This document shows, in pieces, positions 23,801 to 37,450 of a stretch of DNA of 64,000 nt. The stretch is from Strigops habroptila. Its lineage: Eukaryota; Chordata; Aves; Psittaciformes; Psittacidae. The stretch is taken from positions 87,184,283 to 87,248,282 of the forward strand of contig NC_044277.2 in the NCBI RefSeq assembly GCF_004027225.2, read 5' to 3'. The translations under genes were made by a program, and so were the position numbers. Position 1 is the first letter of the stretch; every line of letters starts with the position of its first letter. The notes beneath the pieces were generated by a model. The model saw only the letters and a program-made list of their open reading frames with translations. It was not told the DNA's origin and made no database searches.

Positions 23801-26304
23801 TTTTAAGAAGACTTCATAGACTGTTTATCTTAATATAATCTCCCACAAACATTTATAGCGAGAGTTTTATTTAATGCAGTCTGTGATCTGCATAAACATC
23901 ATTGGTATTAGGATAACCAAGCTCTGAACTGAACTAAAAGTCATGTGGGAGCTTTATTTGGGATATTAAAGTAGCACAGTTCAATATATTATTTTATTTG
24001 CACTAGACTGGTGGGAATTAGAGGTTAGTCATATGGGGATTTTAACTGTTGTGTAGTTACGAGAGGCTGACTCAATGGTTTTCCTGTTGTAAAATGTCAT
24101 CCAACTGTCTTGTTACTTCTAATTACAAGACTAAAAAGTTAAAAACTTGAATCCCCAAAGAAAGGCTTGAATTTTGGGGTGGGACAGCAAGAGAATAGCA
24201 CAGAAGGAGAGTAGAAAGGTATCTGCAATCACAGTTCCACACTCTTCTCACAAGTAACTAGAAAAATGGCACTAGTGCTTCCAAATCTAATTTTCTCTCC
24301 ATGACCCTGTGTCAGATTCAGTCAGTTTACAAGTCGATTTCGTATTATTAATTGTCAGCCTTGAAAACTCCACTTGGAATCTACAAATCAAGTTGTGTCT
24401 CTTTATGCCTCCTAAATCACCGTAATGAAGATTCTGCCCTTTGTAATTTACCTGTTGGTGCTTTGGAGATGCAGACCCAAATCCATCTTACTCACCCCTG
24501 CAGTGCCTGCGCATGCTGGATCTTTTCTGAAGCAGCACTGGTTTTTCCATGTTGAGGAGACTAAGATAGACATTTCCCAAGAAGCCTCACTTTTTTTTCT
24601 CTGCTCTCTGCAAACAGCCTCTGTATGTTGCATGCATATTGCTGGGATGCTCAGAGAATCGTGAAAGATAGGTCTTAAAATACTGGATAAGATACACAAA
24701 GTGAAGGACCAGATGTGATTATCCACTGCTTTGCTCTGATCTATATCTTGACTATCTTAGTAAGCAGAACAGGCAAAGGATGAAAACCGAAGGATGGGGA
24801 AAACCTGACCACCACAGAAGAGTTTCAATATACCCTGCATTCACTAGGTTTTATTTCCTGTGCATGCAGGAATCCAGGTTTCTGTGATATCCACATTCTT
24901 TTGCCACTAGCATCAGTAACTACTATTTGTTATCAGCAGAGAGCACTTGTCATATTAGAAGTCCATCTTTCTTAATATTCTAGACTTGGTATTGATTTCA
25001 TTTACACAAACATACTGTCTATTTAAGCTTGTACTTTTAGGAAAGTGATAGTGCTTTACATTAGGAAGTGTCACTTGCTAGATTCACATATGGCAATTGC
25101 ATGGTGAGTTGAAAAAGAAGCAATCAAGGGCTGTGTGTAGGAGTTCCTGATTTGTGCCTCAGAGTTACTGCTTCTCTGCCAGGTATAAAGGCAGAGACAG
25201 AACAAACTCTTCTAGCAAAAATAACACTATTTTTGACTGCTTGCACATAACCAAGATCATGGATCAGATTTCTTATGTCAGTCATGCTATCTTATTAGCC
25301 AATTCTACAGTCTGTGTTAAACCTGTATTTTACTGCCTGTGGTCCAGTTTCTGCTAATCATTCAGACAGGCTGAAATTATCTGATCCCAGAACCTTCGTA
25401 TTTACTCCCCCAAACACAAAATCAACTCCAAAATCCATATATCAAACATAAACTTAAAACTTTCTCATACCACTTCACAGGATGGAAAATTGACAATAAG
25501 TTCGTGATTTTCACTCCATTTGTTCATCAAATTCTTGGGATTGTGAAGCCAGGAAGAAGAAAATCACCATGTGGTCATTAAACAAATACCAAGGAAAACT
25601 ACAGCCTGTTAAGAAAAGTTAGCCATGTGGTCCATTCTTTATGAAACCAAGACTCTCCTTGCAAAAACACATTTTTCCTCAGCAGTTGCTTGAAAGACAA
25701 CCTTTTACAGGATGTTCAAACAGTTGCAGAACTGAAGCCTCATATAGGTTATGATCTTGGCCGTATCTCATTTTTCCCTTGCCCTTATTTACAGGGGTCC
25801 AAAATAGCCACTGTAATTGATTAAGCAGAGCAATCCTGATGTTGCTTTAATCTCAGGAATTCCCTAAGCACCTGAATGTGGGATGCAGGGGAGGTATGTC
25901 AGGGTAGGCATCAATCTCTGTCACACCACAGCATTTTCATATAGTCTTTTCAAACAAGTATGGTTGTGATGCTATTCTCCCTCTGGGAGACTGAGTGAGC
26001 AAATATACCTCACAGCCAGTAGCATTTTGTATATTTCTCCCTTGCTTTTCAAAGCTTTAGCTTAAGAACATACACTGTGTAAAATGGTAGTTTTGCTGTC
26101 ACAAGTAGAGACAGCTTAGTACCTAAAATAACCTAGTGGGTTACCCAGTGATGCCAGCAACTACTCCTAAAAGGACAAAGGATGATAATCTCTTATTCTC
26201 CCTTTGAGAGGAATAACCCATCCGTACTTCCCTGATTTCCACCTACTAAAACCCTAAATCATTGCTGAACTACTGTCAAGGTAATTACCTCCATCCATGT
26301 CACC
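20892..26304. other. Intergenic, no recognisable gene; GC-richer patch at 22.1-22.4 kb
   Basis: At about 22,080-22,440 base composition rises and several CpGs occur, with a CAG/CTG-rich stretch (cagcatgctgctgcagc). It is too small and too CpG-poor to call an island. A perfect + strand donor (TTTGAAAG|gtaagt, near 23,000) stands alone without a matching open exon. Confidence 0.6.
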
Positions 26305-26745
26305 ATTTTAACTCCTTTTAAACATTTGGTCTTGCCCGCAATCTGTGGTAAAGAGCTTCACTGCTTATCAAGCACTGTGGGGAGATTTCTTCCTTGAAGA
26401 CCTTTAAACCTGTTTCCCCAGTGAATTTCACCAGGTTTTATCACATTATGGCAGCCCAGAGCAGTTCATTACTCACTTTCTCTATGCTATTCACAACTGA
26501 CCTCTATGGCACCCCTCAGCTGTCTCCCCACAGTCACGGTTTTTTCCTTGACTGAAGAATGTGACTTAGTCTCATGATATATAAGCTACAGCATCTATCC
26601 TCCTCCTTGCCCTTTTCTGAACATTTTCCAGTCCTACTGCATCCTATTTGAGATGGTGTGATCAGAACTGCATAGATTTATATAGAGACATAATGATATT
26701 AGATCGCCGTTCCTTTTCTGGTCATGTCTAGCCTTCCATCATGAG
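26305..26745 (-). mobile_element. Ancient CR1/L3-like LINE fragment, antisense
   Basis: Read on the + strand the segment carries the complement of an old CR1 consensus: aaacctgtttcccc, ttactcactttctctatgct, ccttgcccttttctgaacat, tttccagtcctactgcatcc, tttgagatggtgtgatcaga, atttatatagagacataatg, all in the expected order. It is heavily mutated with small indels, implying an old insertion. The 5' side lies towards 26745. Boundaries are approximate. Confidence 0.82.
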
Positions 26746-29700
26746 GTCACGAGGGAACTGAAACAATAGCTTTTAAAACGCAGAAGCAGTATCTTCTGTG
26801 CCCCAGCTGAAACAGCTTTGGTTACAGGGGATCCAGGCTCAGATGAATGGGAGGATGCCACCAATAAAAGCAAAAAAATAAAATGAAATAAAATGAGGCA
26901 GTCAGGTTAGAATTTATTTTAAAAGAGGAGAGAGTGAGGTAATAAAAAAGAAAAATGTATGCAAGCTTTCCTAGCACAGTGTTTTGGGGGGGTGGAAAAA
27001 AAATCATATTTTATTTTCAAGCTGTGGTTTGAAAAAGTGTCAGAGGAAACCATACCAGAAATTTAGGATATGTCTATGCTGCACAATGCTAATTTACCCA
27101 GCTGAGCTCTGTGCTAATGCAGTTAGATTGCTTACAGTACTTACTGCTAACTAGTTTAGAGCTCTCTCTGAAATCTCTTCACCAAATTGGACTGTGCAAT
27201 GGAGAGATACTTTTTTGAGTCTTCAGCACTGCAGGACACCTTGAAAAGGCATGTATCACGCTATCTCCTTTATACTAGTAGAATAGTGGCTGTGGTACTC
27301 TTGCAGACATAGCATGTTAAATATACCTTGCAAAAAGATGCCAGCCAGGACAACCTATGCAGCCTAAACGTGCATAGATGAATATGCCTACAGATTTCAA
27401 CAGAAGTGCTCTCAGGCACAAAAATACATCCAGGCATATGGGTGTCCTGCACCTGTAGGGCCCAAAATTTGTAAACCCCTCATGCCATGCAATGAAAACT
27501 AGCTCTTCAACAGAGGCTGTGTGTGATATTGTGCTATAGGGCGACGATGCCAAACACGAATGGGTGTTGTACCTTGAACACGGCACCTACCGCACACTTG
27601 AATGCATCTTACTGTACACAGGCTCAAAACATAAGAGCTGTACTGTGTCTTGCTAACTGTGTTAGCTCTGATCTAATGAGAAAAGTTATTTCTGCCCATA
27701 ACAACAGGGCAACACCAACCTGTGCACAGAGGGTTGGTGCTCATTGAGGGCCAAGGTCTTCCTCCAGAAAAGGGTCTCACATTGTTATGGCCTTGTTGCT
27801 GCTTTTACCTAAAGCCTTTAGCCACAAGAAAGCCTGTAGGGGCATCCCCACCTGCCTTGCGCTGTCTGGTATGACCCCAAATCTGCAAAGAATGGAAAAC
27901 CTCAGGTTGCTGAGCCCCCTCCGAGAGCATGCAATGAGACTCAGCACTGAGCAGTGCCTGGAGGAGATGGACCCAAACATTTCTGAGTAGCTCTTCACTG
28001 AAACAGGCACAGAATAATCACACTTCCTGGACATGGGGGTAGTTATCTTCACAAGCTGGTCTGGGAGAAACACTATTAAATTAACAGCTACCCATGACAC
28101 ACATAACTGACATGATGGCTGGTGTATTTTTGGCCTGATTCCTGTCTGTCAGCTCCCTTTAGTAAATTCTCTCCTTAGCTAATTTTAACCAAATTTGAAA
28201 GAAGGGCTGGAGTCTCATAGATAATTATATTTTTATAAGTTTCAGGGATCTGGCAGCTGGAGAGGGAAGAAAGACCAAAATTAGTGCTTTCCATTAAGGG
28301 AAAGCAGGCAAAACTCAGCCACTATATATTTCAGCAAGCCTGAGACAGCCAAACCCATATGCATTTGGTGGCAGACTAGCATCACTGGTGTTTGCTCTTG
28401 CCAGAGCTGGTAGTTTTGCACTGGTGTACGGTTTAGGACACAAACTCGCAGACATCCAGTTTAATTAGTTCTGCTATTCTCATAACAGTTTCTATTATTT
28501 TGTGAAGTTATTGGTAATAGCAGAGCATCCACTGAATAAGGATGATCTGCGAAGGAGCAGTCAAAAATATCTATTTTATTGTAGAGAAAAAAAAAGGTAA
28601 TGATGACATCTCAGCTATAACTTTTATTCTCCTTGAGCAGTGTGTTTTTCAACTTTTAATCCTAAAGTTATTAGAAAATAAGATTGGGCAGTGAATTTTG
28701 CCATTATTAGAAAAAGAATTCAAAGCATCTCAGGCCAATCTTCTGTTATGTGTCAAATTAAGGAAAATTGTGTTTTGCCTTTAAATTAAAAAGCAAAACA
28801 ATTCTTGAGAAATAAAAATGATATTGTTCAAGGCAGAGTAATAAAGTATGAATGCTTCTCCTTCAGCTGACTGTCTCTGTAAATGAGCAAGAACTCTGAA
28901 GTCAATAAATTGCCATTACCCAAGCTTTATAAATCCTCAGTGGTTGGATCTTACCACATAGTTTAAGTTACAAGACCTGAGAAGAGGCTAAGAAAGATTC
29001 ATTTGGTGTATTTATAGGCAGAGACGAGGTCTTCAAACTTTATCAATTGTTGCTTGCAGTGTCAACATGGAAAAAGTTACTCATTGTGGAAACTGCTGCT
29101 TCTAAAACACAGCGTTCTGCATGTGAAACCATAAATACAGGCCTATGGCTACTCAGCAGAATGAGAGGTTTTACCTGCTCGTTATCAAGTGCAACTTTGC
29201 TAGCAGATTATCTGAAAAAGGTAATAAAAAAGGCAATACAAAATTGAGTTAAAAGTAGGGCCAGCATGGATACAAATAGCAAATATCCCTGAAACTTGGA
29301 GCTCAGTGTAAAAAGTGGGAGCGTTGTCAAAACAGGAGGAAAATATGACCATGTATGCACGAAGTTGCATGAATCTTACAAGGGAGCTATCTAAGGATCA
29401 GTGACCACAGATGGATTTCTCCCATAAGGATTTGGCCCCTACATGGAACAACATGTAGAACTGAGAAGGATATGTAACAGTACAGTTTGAAACGGGAAGA
29501 TCAGAAAAACAGATAAAAAATAAAGTCTACACCACAAAATTAAATGACTGCTGAAGAGTACTTTGTGCCTGGTGGAAAACAAGTCTAAGCTTGACTGCAG
29601 TGTCCTTTGTGAGGAGGACGTCTACATTAGAGTACAGCATCCTGAAAAAAAATCTGGTAGTCTAGGTCTTGTTAACTATTAATGCAATTTGGTACCTAAA

Positions 29701-31254
29701 TTTGGAGCTTGTGTCATTTACACACTTCTGATGATTTTTACTCCCTTTGAGTGAAGTAAATTCAGCAGGCTAGGGACTGTCTTACATGTTTATCTCCTTA
29801 GCTGATTCCAAAACACAAACAATAGCTCTCCATCCATTTCTAGAAGAACAAAAAGAGAGACCTCTATGGCAATGGACGAATGAGAGAAAGCCACCATGAC
29901 TGAGCTCAGAGCCAGACCAGAAGGGGACAAGGGCTGTAGGAAAGCTGTTAATTAAATATTGCTTCTACTATTAATAGGCTGGTGGAGGGCACCATTATCA
30001 AAAGGAAACATGCATCAGCTCCAGCAAGCTGTTACTTGTACTTGCTCAATTTACAAGGAAGCCATTTGAATACGTCAGATTAAGATTACTATTATTTGCT
30101 GTCATGGGAGTCCTTGAAAGCAACCTATGAGCTTAACAACACATGGTATATGAAAGCATTCAGAGCACAGCTTTTACTGTTCCCATGCCTTTGAACTGCA
30201 CTTGGTGACCTTGACTATTCTGAGCAGGAACACAGGAGGGCTGTATTAAGAAGGAATTATTAAATATTGATTTATTTTTTTCTGGCATTGGGTATCAAGA
30301 TAGATGCCAGAAATCCACCTATCCAGTTAAAGCTGACCCAGAAAGGGTGCTTCATCAAGTTCAGGTCCATAGAAAAGAACACAGGGAAAAGTTTCTTGCT
30401 TCTTTGTTCATCTTATAAAAAAAAAATAGGTGGTCTTTGCCAGTGTTTGGAGCAGATGGTTCAAAAAACCTTCTGTAACTGCTGTTAGCTGAGACACAGC
30501 TAGCCACACTGTTCTTCTACACTCCCATCACACACCCATTCACTCCTGAAAACTCATGAAAACAGACCTAACACTGAGACCACAAAAAGTTTGGCAAGGG
30601 GACTTTGCAACTGCTTATGCGGTGCTTGGGAACTTTGCTGATCCAAAACCTGGCAGTTGTGTGGCTTCCCACAGCGCACAGGACATAATCTTTCAACCAG
30701 AAACTCCCGGGTCAAACTCAGTAACTTGTGGCATCTTTCTGCTAAACTGGCACATGCTGCAATATTCCCAGCTCATAGCAGCTTCTGAAAGAAGGTGCAA
30801 AATTAACATAGCATTGGATGAGATCTCAAACAGAAATCTTGAACTTTGGTACTTTACTGACTGCTAACAAGACAGTGCCCTTCAGCAACTGTTTCTCTCA
30901 TTCAAACCAAATTAACAAAAAGCCCCCCATGTCCAGCTCTGGATTTTAAGGCCAGTGTGACTTTGTCCAGAACTGGATGAGTTCCAGGGCTAAAGGCAAG
31001 GAAAGTGCCAGCACTTGGGATTGCATTGAAGCTCAGCTGCAACTTGAACTAGCATACAGTCTTTCTGGCACCTCCAGTGCTACTGGATCCACTTTACAAA
31101 GAGAAAGCTGGAGGACATTTTAATGACTTCCTCAAGCTGTAGTCACATTGCTCACAGTTCTCTGCTGACAACGCAACATACTCCTTTGAACTAGGGCTTC
31201 AGCTTACTGATGTTTTTTTCCAGGAGATTTGCAAGAACTGTCCTCTTTGAAAGA
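26746..31254. other. Intergenic, no recognisable gene
   Basis: AT-rich unique sequence. The stretch at about 28.5-28.95 kb is rich in evenly spaced AT-motifs of the sort found in conserved non-coding elements, but this cannot be judged without an alignment. Confidence 0.6.
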
Positions 31255-31425
31255 GTCTTAGCCCAAAGAGGTTGTGCAGTTTTTGCCCTCAGAGGTTTTA
31301 AGGATTTAACTAAGTAGTCCTGAGTAACCTGGTCTAACCTTACTGCCTATTCTACTTTGAGCAAGAGATGGGACTACAGACTTCACAAGATTAATTCCAG
31401 CCTGAATTATCCTATGATCCTGTGA
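31255..31425 (+). mobile_element. Old CR1 LINE 3' fragment
   Basis: Diverged CR1 3' end: cccaaagaggttgtgcagt, then gagtaacctggtctaacctt, a degenerate gggactacagacttc (where CR1 has ggactagatgatctc), ttccagcctgaattatc, and the terminal cctatgatcctgtg. It is older than the copy at 9.4 kb and opposite in orientation to the copy at 32.1 kb. The left boundary is uncertain. Confidence 0.75.
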
Positions 31426-31690
31426 AAATGTGGAAGACTTGTGGATAAACAGTCTTCTATTTTTTTTCTCCTATGGAATAAAAGATGAAATTTTTTCCAA
31501 AACTTAAAGAAAAATTTCTGTTTGCCCTGTGTCCTGTTCAGATACGTTGGTACAGATTAAGCAGTATTTGGCCAACCCAAAGCATGGATCTGCATTTCAA
31601 CCTTGAGACTGAAGCCAAGTTCTCTGTTTCATTTTAAATGTTGACATAGTGGTTTTCTGCAGTCTGTTTAAGCCTGGTAGCCTGAAACTA

Positions 31691-31739
31691 TTTTTTTTGG
31701 GGGGGGGGAAGGGGGGAAGAAGGGGAGGAAGAGGAGAGA
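31691..31739 (+). repeat. T8-G10 plus polypurine tract, G-quadruplex potential
   Basis: Eight T, then G10, aa, G6, aagaa, G4, then GA-rich to 31739. The + strand has enough G tracts for a quadruplex, and the 41-base purine run could form a triplex. Confidence 0.85.
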
Positions 31740-32121
31740 TTTCAATGACATCTGTTGGTGAAAAGAGAGAACCCTCACCTTGCAAGTCCCTTAGTAAGAC
31801 TTGCCAGAGGAGAGAGCTTTCCATAAGAATCTGTTGAGGAGCACAGGAAATACCTGGAAAGCACTGGGCTGAAGCAGGCTTAATTTTCATGTGTATTTTC
31901 TACCATTTCAGGCTCTTTGTTAAAGCAGATGTTTTCAGCTGGAGATGGGTCTAATAGCCATTTTGCCATACAGGAGAATGCAAAGTTCAGTGCAGACTGG
32001 CAGCCTGCAAAGTTGTGGCAAAGCTGCTCATGGAGCATAGAAATGCTTGCTTGGAAGTATTTCTGGTGCATTATAGAGGCAGTACAGATTGTGTAAGACA
32101 CTTGCTCAAATTCTTGCACAA

Positions 32122-32530
32122 AATCATGGAACCACAGAATAACTTAAGTACAAAGGGACCTCTAGAGGTCATCTGGTTCTACTTCCAAAGTTGAATACCT
32201 CCAAAAAGGAGATCCCACAGCGTTTCTGGGCAGCTTCCTCCAGTGTTTGACTACCTTGTTTATAAAGATTTTCTTCCTTATATCTAGCTCAAATTTCTTA
32301 TGCTGTGACTTGTGTTTGTCACCTCTTGTCCTTCCTCTGCTTCTCCTTTTATGTCATGATCCAGCCCCCTAACATGTCTTTGTAGACTCACTCCAACTTG
32401 CCAATATCCGTCCTGTGCTAGGGACTCAGAACTGGGCACAGACACCAGACATGGCCACACAACAAGTGCCACAAAAAGGAAGATAACCACCTCCCTTGAC
32501 CTGATGGACAAGCTTCTGCTAACGCAGCTG
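32122..32530 (-). mobile_element. CR1 LINE fragment, antisense, with degenerate end of ORF2
   Basis: On the + strand it starts aaatcatggaaccacagaat, the complement of the CR1 tail, and continues gggacctctagaggtcatct, ttcttccttatatctagctc, cttgtccttcctctgcttct, gactcactccaacttgc, ctcagaactgggcacag and cacctcccttgacctgat, in CR1 order. On the minus strand a frame contains SREVVIFLFVALV, recalling the conserved C-terminus of CR1 ORF2 (SREVVLPLxxALV), followed by disruptions. It is a dead, 5'-truncated copy. Confidence 0.85.
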
Positions 32531-35500
32531 GTCTAACCTGCAGTTGGTCTTCAGTATCACCAAATGCAGGGCTGCAGAGATGAAAGTAGCCAAGCAGTCT
32601 GTACGGGTTGGTAACAGCAAGAGAATTGGAGGGATTCCCCCCAGTCATGTTTCTCTGAAGTTCTTACTGGCACCCCTGCCTGCCCAACCACTGCCCTGGA
32701 AACAGCCAAGAACAGTGGGAGGACTCAAGCCAGTTTACACTAAGATCTGAAACACATTTTATGGCTCTGGTTATTTTATTCTCTTCAGGCTTCCTTAAGA
32801 GATGGACAAGCAAAGACATCAGCTGGCAGATGGACTGACAGAGCACACAGCATCTATGTCTGAGGAGAAAACTGAATAATGGAGGACATGGACAGATGCA
32901 GCATCTACTTTTTAAGTAAAAAAGTAAAATCTACTATATTTGCTCTTTTGTGCAGTATCTGGACTGACTTAGCTCATGGCTGAAGTACTGTAAAATCATA
33001 GTGTGAAAACTGGGAAATGTCAGCTGTGCTGCTGAGAAAACCTACCCTGAATCAAAATTTAGACACTCTGCCTCAAATAGCAATTTCCATTGTAATTGCC
33101 CTCCCTACACCAAGTTTCTCTAGAATGATATTACTTCTTTCTTCTAGAGCATAATACAAGTTCATTCACTTGCTTTCCACTTTGGAAACCAACAAACTGT
33201 TATTAAAAATGACCATATTTGTTCCTTCTTCGGGTAGAGTTTCTGTCACTTGTATTTGTCGTAAGTCATGTTTTGCCCTATGACTAGTCCTGTTTATTTC
33301 TGGGATGACAGAAGTGGCAAATTTTGGCCCATAATATCTGTGTGTATCAGAAACAGAGAGTGGAAGAGAGACAGTGAGAAGTGATTAGAGTACCATGTAT
33401 TCTCAGTAACCACCCACATACGCCTGCACCCCCACAGAAAAGAAGTATCACTCTACAAAAAGTTATTAATTATATTTTAAAGATCTACAGGTTTTGGAAG
33501 ATCTGGCTTCAGAATCAGCCTCATTATAACCAGTCAGATCCAGTTATATTTTTTATTAAAAAATCTACTAAAAAGCCCAATAAAGATTATGATGGAGTCT
33601 AAGATGCCCTCACATTTTTTTCCACACTGCCTGCTTTTATTGCATTTCATGAATATTTGCATCGAGTTCCCATACTCTAACTTCCAATCTATATCCTCCT
33701 TTTACAAGCTGGCCTGCCCTTCAGCAGTTTTCAGTGACCACTCAGTATTACGGAGTTCCAGCCCAAAAAACCACGACCTTAGTAGGGTTTAAAGAAGAAA
33801 AAGCAAAGAACAAACAAAAACCTTCGAAAACCTACTCAAAAGTAGAGATGAAGCACAAAAGGGTTTAAAGCAGTCAAATATTAGCGAAGCAGACATATTA
33901 GTGAAGCTTCTGACAGAGATTAAAGCTTCCAGTCACAAAAAGTCCACCCCAGCCTAACCCTCCTTCTACAGCAATGTTCACACTGTCCTCACTGGGTTTG
34001 GGCCCTTTCTGGGGACAGCCGGCCCCAGAAGGCAAAGGGCAGCTGTGATATTATATGTAGGATAACCAGACCTCTCCAGCGGGTGCTTTCCAAAACTATG
34101 TCAAAACATGCAATAAGAGAAAACGTAACATACATATATATACACACATACAGAGACAGACACAGGCAGACTTGAATAGCACCGTGGTGGAGTGTCCATG
34201 CTATAGAGACTTGACAGAAACTTAAAAACAAAACAAAAAACACCCCAAAGTAAAAACCCCAGAGATCATTAAGATTAAAGCTCCTTCCAGGTAGTTTGGT
34301 GATGAGGGCCAGCTCATGTACCATGAGTTCACACCATACCTGCTTGAACAGCATAACTAGATAGTCACCAGCACAAAACTCCTGCTTGGTCCCAAAAATC
34401 CTGCAGACTGGGGAACACTATGCAGAGTCCACATCCACCCAATTTCCAGATCCCGTCTCTGTTCTGCACGGTGTATAGCAAGAGCTTCACGCAAAGCAGG
34501 GCATCCAACCAAGTTTGCAGGACCTTACCTACAGCACAGCATGGGATGGCCCGTTGCATAAGCACATGCCGTGCCAGATAAACTGCAGTATCAAGAGCTG
34601 TGTGAACCGTGTAACACAGACCAAACTGAGATGGAAAAGTGAAAATCAGAGGAGCCTATCTCATCTTCTGCCTTCAGAAGAGTTGTGGAGCCTACTTCCA
34701 AACTGCCAACTTTTCTCCTCTGCATATCGAGATGACCCTCTACTTTCCACACAGCTACCCAACTTGATACATTCACAGCTTCTCTCCTTTGCTCTAACTC
34801 TGAAGTGCCAGGTTACCTGCCAGCAGTGAATGAAGAGCAGTCACATTTTGCAGCCCATCACTCTGGTCTGGGCAGCAGAGAGAAGCTTCTGAGCATGCAA
34901 GGAAAGAGACAACTTCCAGGGACATGTGAGCTTCTTTCCCTCTTCTCTGCCTGCCACAGTTAACGATAACCTTTGCTACTGGCAGACCCCCTGAGCTTGA
35001 CTCCAGCACTACCAAGGGAGAGAGATGCCTGAAGAACCTTTGGTTGGATTATTTTCTCACTAGCAAAACACAGTGTGCCCTAATGCTCTGAATAGCACTA
35101 GTTATCAGAGTGATATGACATTCACCATGAAAGCTGTACAGTCCAGAAAATGCAATACAAACTGTTTTACAGTGGCATAAACAGCACCGTAACAGGGGAA
35201 CACCTTCCCACTGGCTTTTCTCCTGTCAGCAGGTGAAGTGGGAGCCACTGCCACCAACACATCTGCACCATCCAGCTGGGACTTCCTGCTGCTACATCAT
35301 TGCCATGGTACAGCAACATCCTCCCTCTCAGCTGGCAGCTCCTGGGCAAACTTCCTTTATAGACCTCGGCTGCCCACCTTGGCATTCTGTCCCAGCCTCT
35401 GTCTTTAATAATAAAATACCTAATGATGCCGATGCCTGAATTATCATTGGAATACGAGACAAATGGCTTGGGTCTCCCTCTGCAGAACTATTGCTCCAGG

Positions 35501-37428
35501 CCCTTTGAAGTCTCAAGGAGGCATTAACACCAGCACGCATCCCCTGCTCACTGTGCCCTGCTTACACCAGGATATTTTGCATCAAGATAAATCGGTCTCA
35601 CCACCTACTCCGCTGCAAGTACTCACTCTCCCTGGCATTTATGAGGGAGTCTCCGAGTCCAGCAGAGCCTCCCTCCAGGAGGTGTGGCACTGCAGGAAGG
35701 AAAGCCAGCCTGGGTATTGCTTTTAGAATGAATGAGAAAAGATGGCTGCTCTTGCTATTTCATTGAAAGAGCCTCTTCCCCAAGCAGCGCTGATTCCAGG
35801 GATATCTAAGTAGAATCAAGGTGAGTTAAAGAGTATTACTGTATCAACACATATATGTATTCCTCCCCCTTTCACCAACTTAACCTCCTCAACGTCAGCA
35901 ATTAGCACGTCTAATGAGAGACGCAGCAAGGAAACAATTTCAAGTTGAGTGCATCATGTACTGACTCACTGCCACGAAGCTCTACACTTGAACAGAATTC
36001 CTGGTGAACGACGATGAAATATTCATCAGCTCATATTTGTAAATGGCCCAGCAACATACTGAGTAAATGACCTCTGACGAAGTGCCTTGCATTAAAATGG
36101 AACAGCAGCCAGCTGAAGTGAGGGAGCTACAAACTACGCATGTTTTGTCAGTGCAGACAAGCAGCAAATGCAAACAGAAAGAAATCTAGTTGGACTCATC
36201 ATCCTGACCGTGAGAAGCAAATGAGGAGCCAGCCTGTTCACTTCAGGGGGACCCCACTGGCAGTGCTGGCTGTGGTGGGAGTGATTGGGGCAACCTGGGC
36301 TAAGTTTTACTCCCTGCCCTCTGTCACAATCAGAAAATGAACCAGGCAAGGCAGGAGAATTAGCTGTTTTGTCCTCCCCACATGTTGGCTCTGGTTGTTC
36401 TCACTAGTCACCCCCATCCCCTGCACCTACATTGCAAAGCATCACACCACTTGTCCTTAACCGAGGGGCTTGGTCCCTAAGACGGCTAACACAAGCCTGT
36501 GCCTTCCAGAGCAAATGGGGAGCCATGCCCTCCCAACAGGCATCTGGTGCTGAGCAGGAGCACCCCCAGAGTGTGCAGCTCCTGCCTTGCCTGCATATTT
36601 TGATGTGAGCCCCTGCAGAGGGGGAGCCAAGTTTGCAAGGGGGGCAGGCTGTGGGAACAGGGGTATAACCAAGCGCTACTCTATTTGGGGTGGTGTTACC
36701 CAGAGCTGATGTAGGGAGCAGAAGGGTAGATTTTCTGTCCTGCTTTCAGCTCTCATCATTATTCAGGATGCGTGATTTCCAGGGAGGTTGCCAGCGCTGC
36801 ACTGCACCGCTTGTGATGGTTAATCCTCGTACGGGAAAGCTCCACAATGGAAATTGTGAGGAGAATGCAAAATAAATGAGGAAAACCTAGCAAGCCGTCG
36901 TCAGCCTCCACAAGCACAGAGGCACCCAGGCCTGGCCTCCCCCAGACCTTTTCCAAGGCACTTCCTTGAAATTGACCTTAAAACACCCATCTCTTGTCGC
37001 CCCGGGGCCTCACAGAAAGGTGAGCTCCCACCGCCAGAGCCAGGTGGGCAATGCAGACCTTCTTTTATCATTTATTTATTAATGAAACGCCCTGTGATAA
37101 GGCAGATCTACGCGCAGGTCCACAGCTCTGCAGGCGAGGAGGGCCCACCGTGGCCAGGAACTTGAACAAACAGCACCATCAGGTGGCTCGCCTGGAAATA
37201 AATGTGCAGAGCCACCCAGGACATCTCCAGCCGGACCCTGCCATCCCTCTGCTCTCCTCTTCCAACCTTACAAGCAGGGAGGGCCCACAGCCCCTCCTGG
37301 GAAAATCCGAGTCCAAAACTGTTAAAGAAAGCTTCAATAGCAGCGAGGCACATCCAGAAAAAGCCTTAAGGGAAAATTTCCAATGTGCTTCTTCCCCCCT
37401 GCTATGCAAGTCTTTAATGTCTTGTCCA

Positions 37429-37450
37429 TACATATATATATATGTATATA
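37429..37450 (+). repeat. TA-rich simple repeat
   Basis: A run of alternating TA/CA, catacatatatatatatgta. A similar but shorter tract lies at about 34130-34152 (acatatatatacacacat). Confidence 0.8.

Noticed and set aside
32284-32648. Minus-strand frames of 75-76 codons
   Set aside because: They lie within or overlap a degenerate CR1 copy. The resemblance to the ORF2 C-terminus is a remnant, not a host gene.
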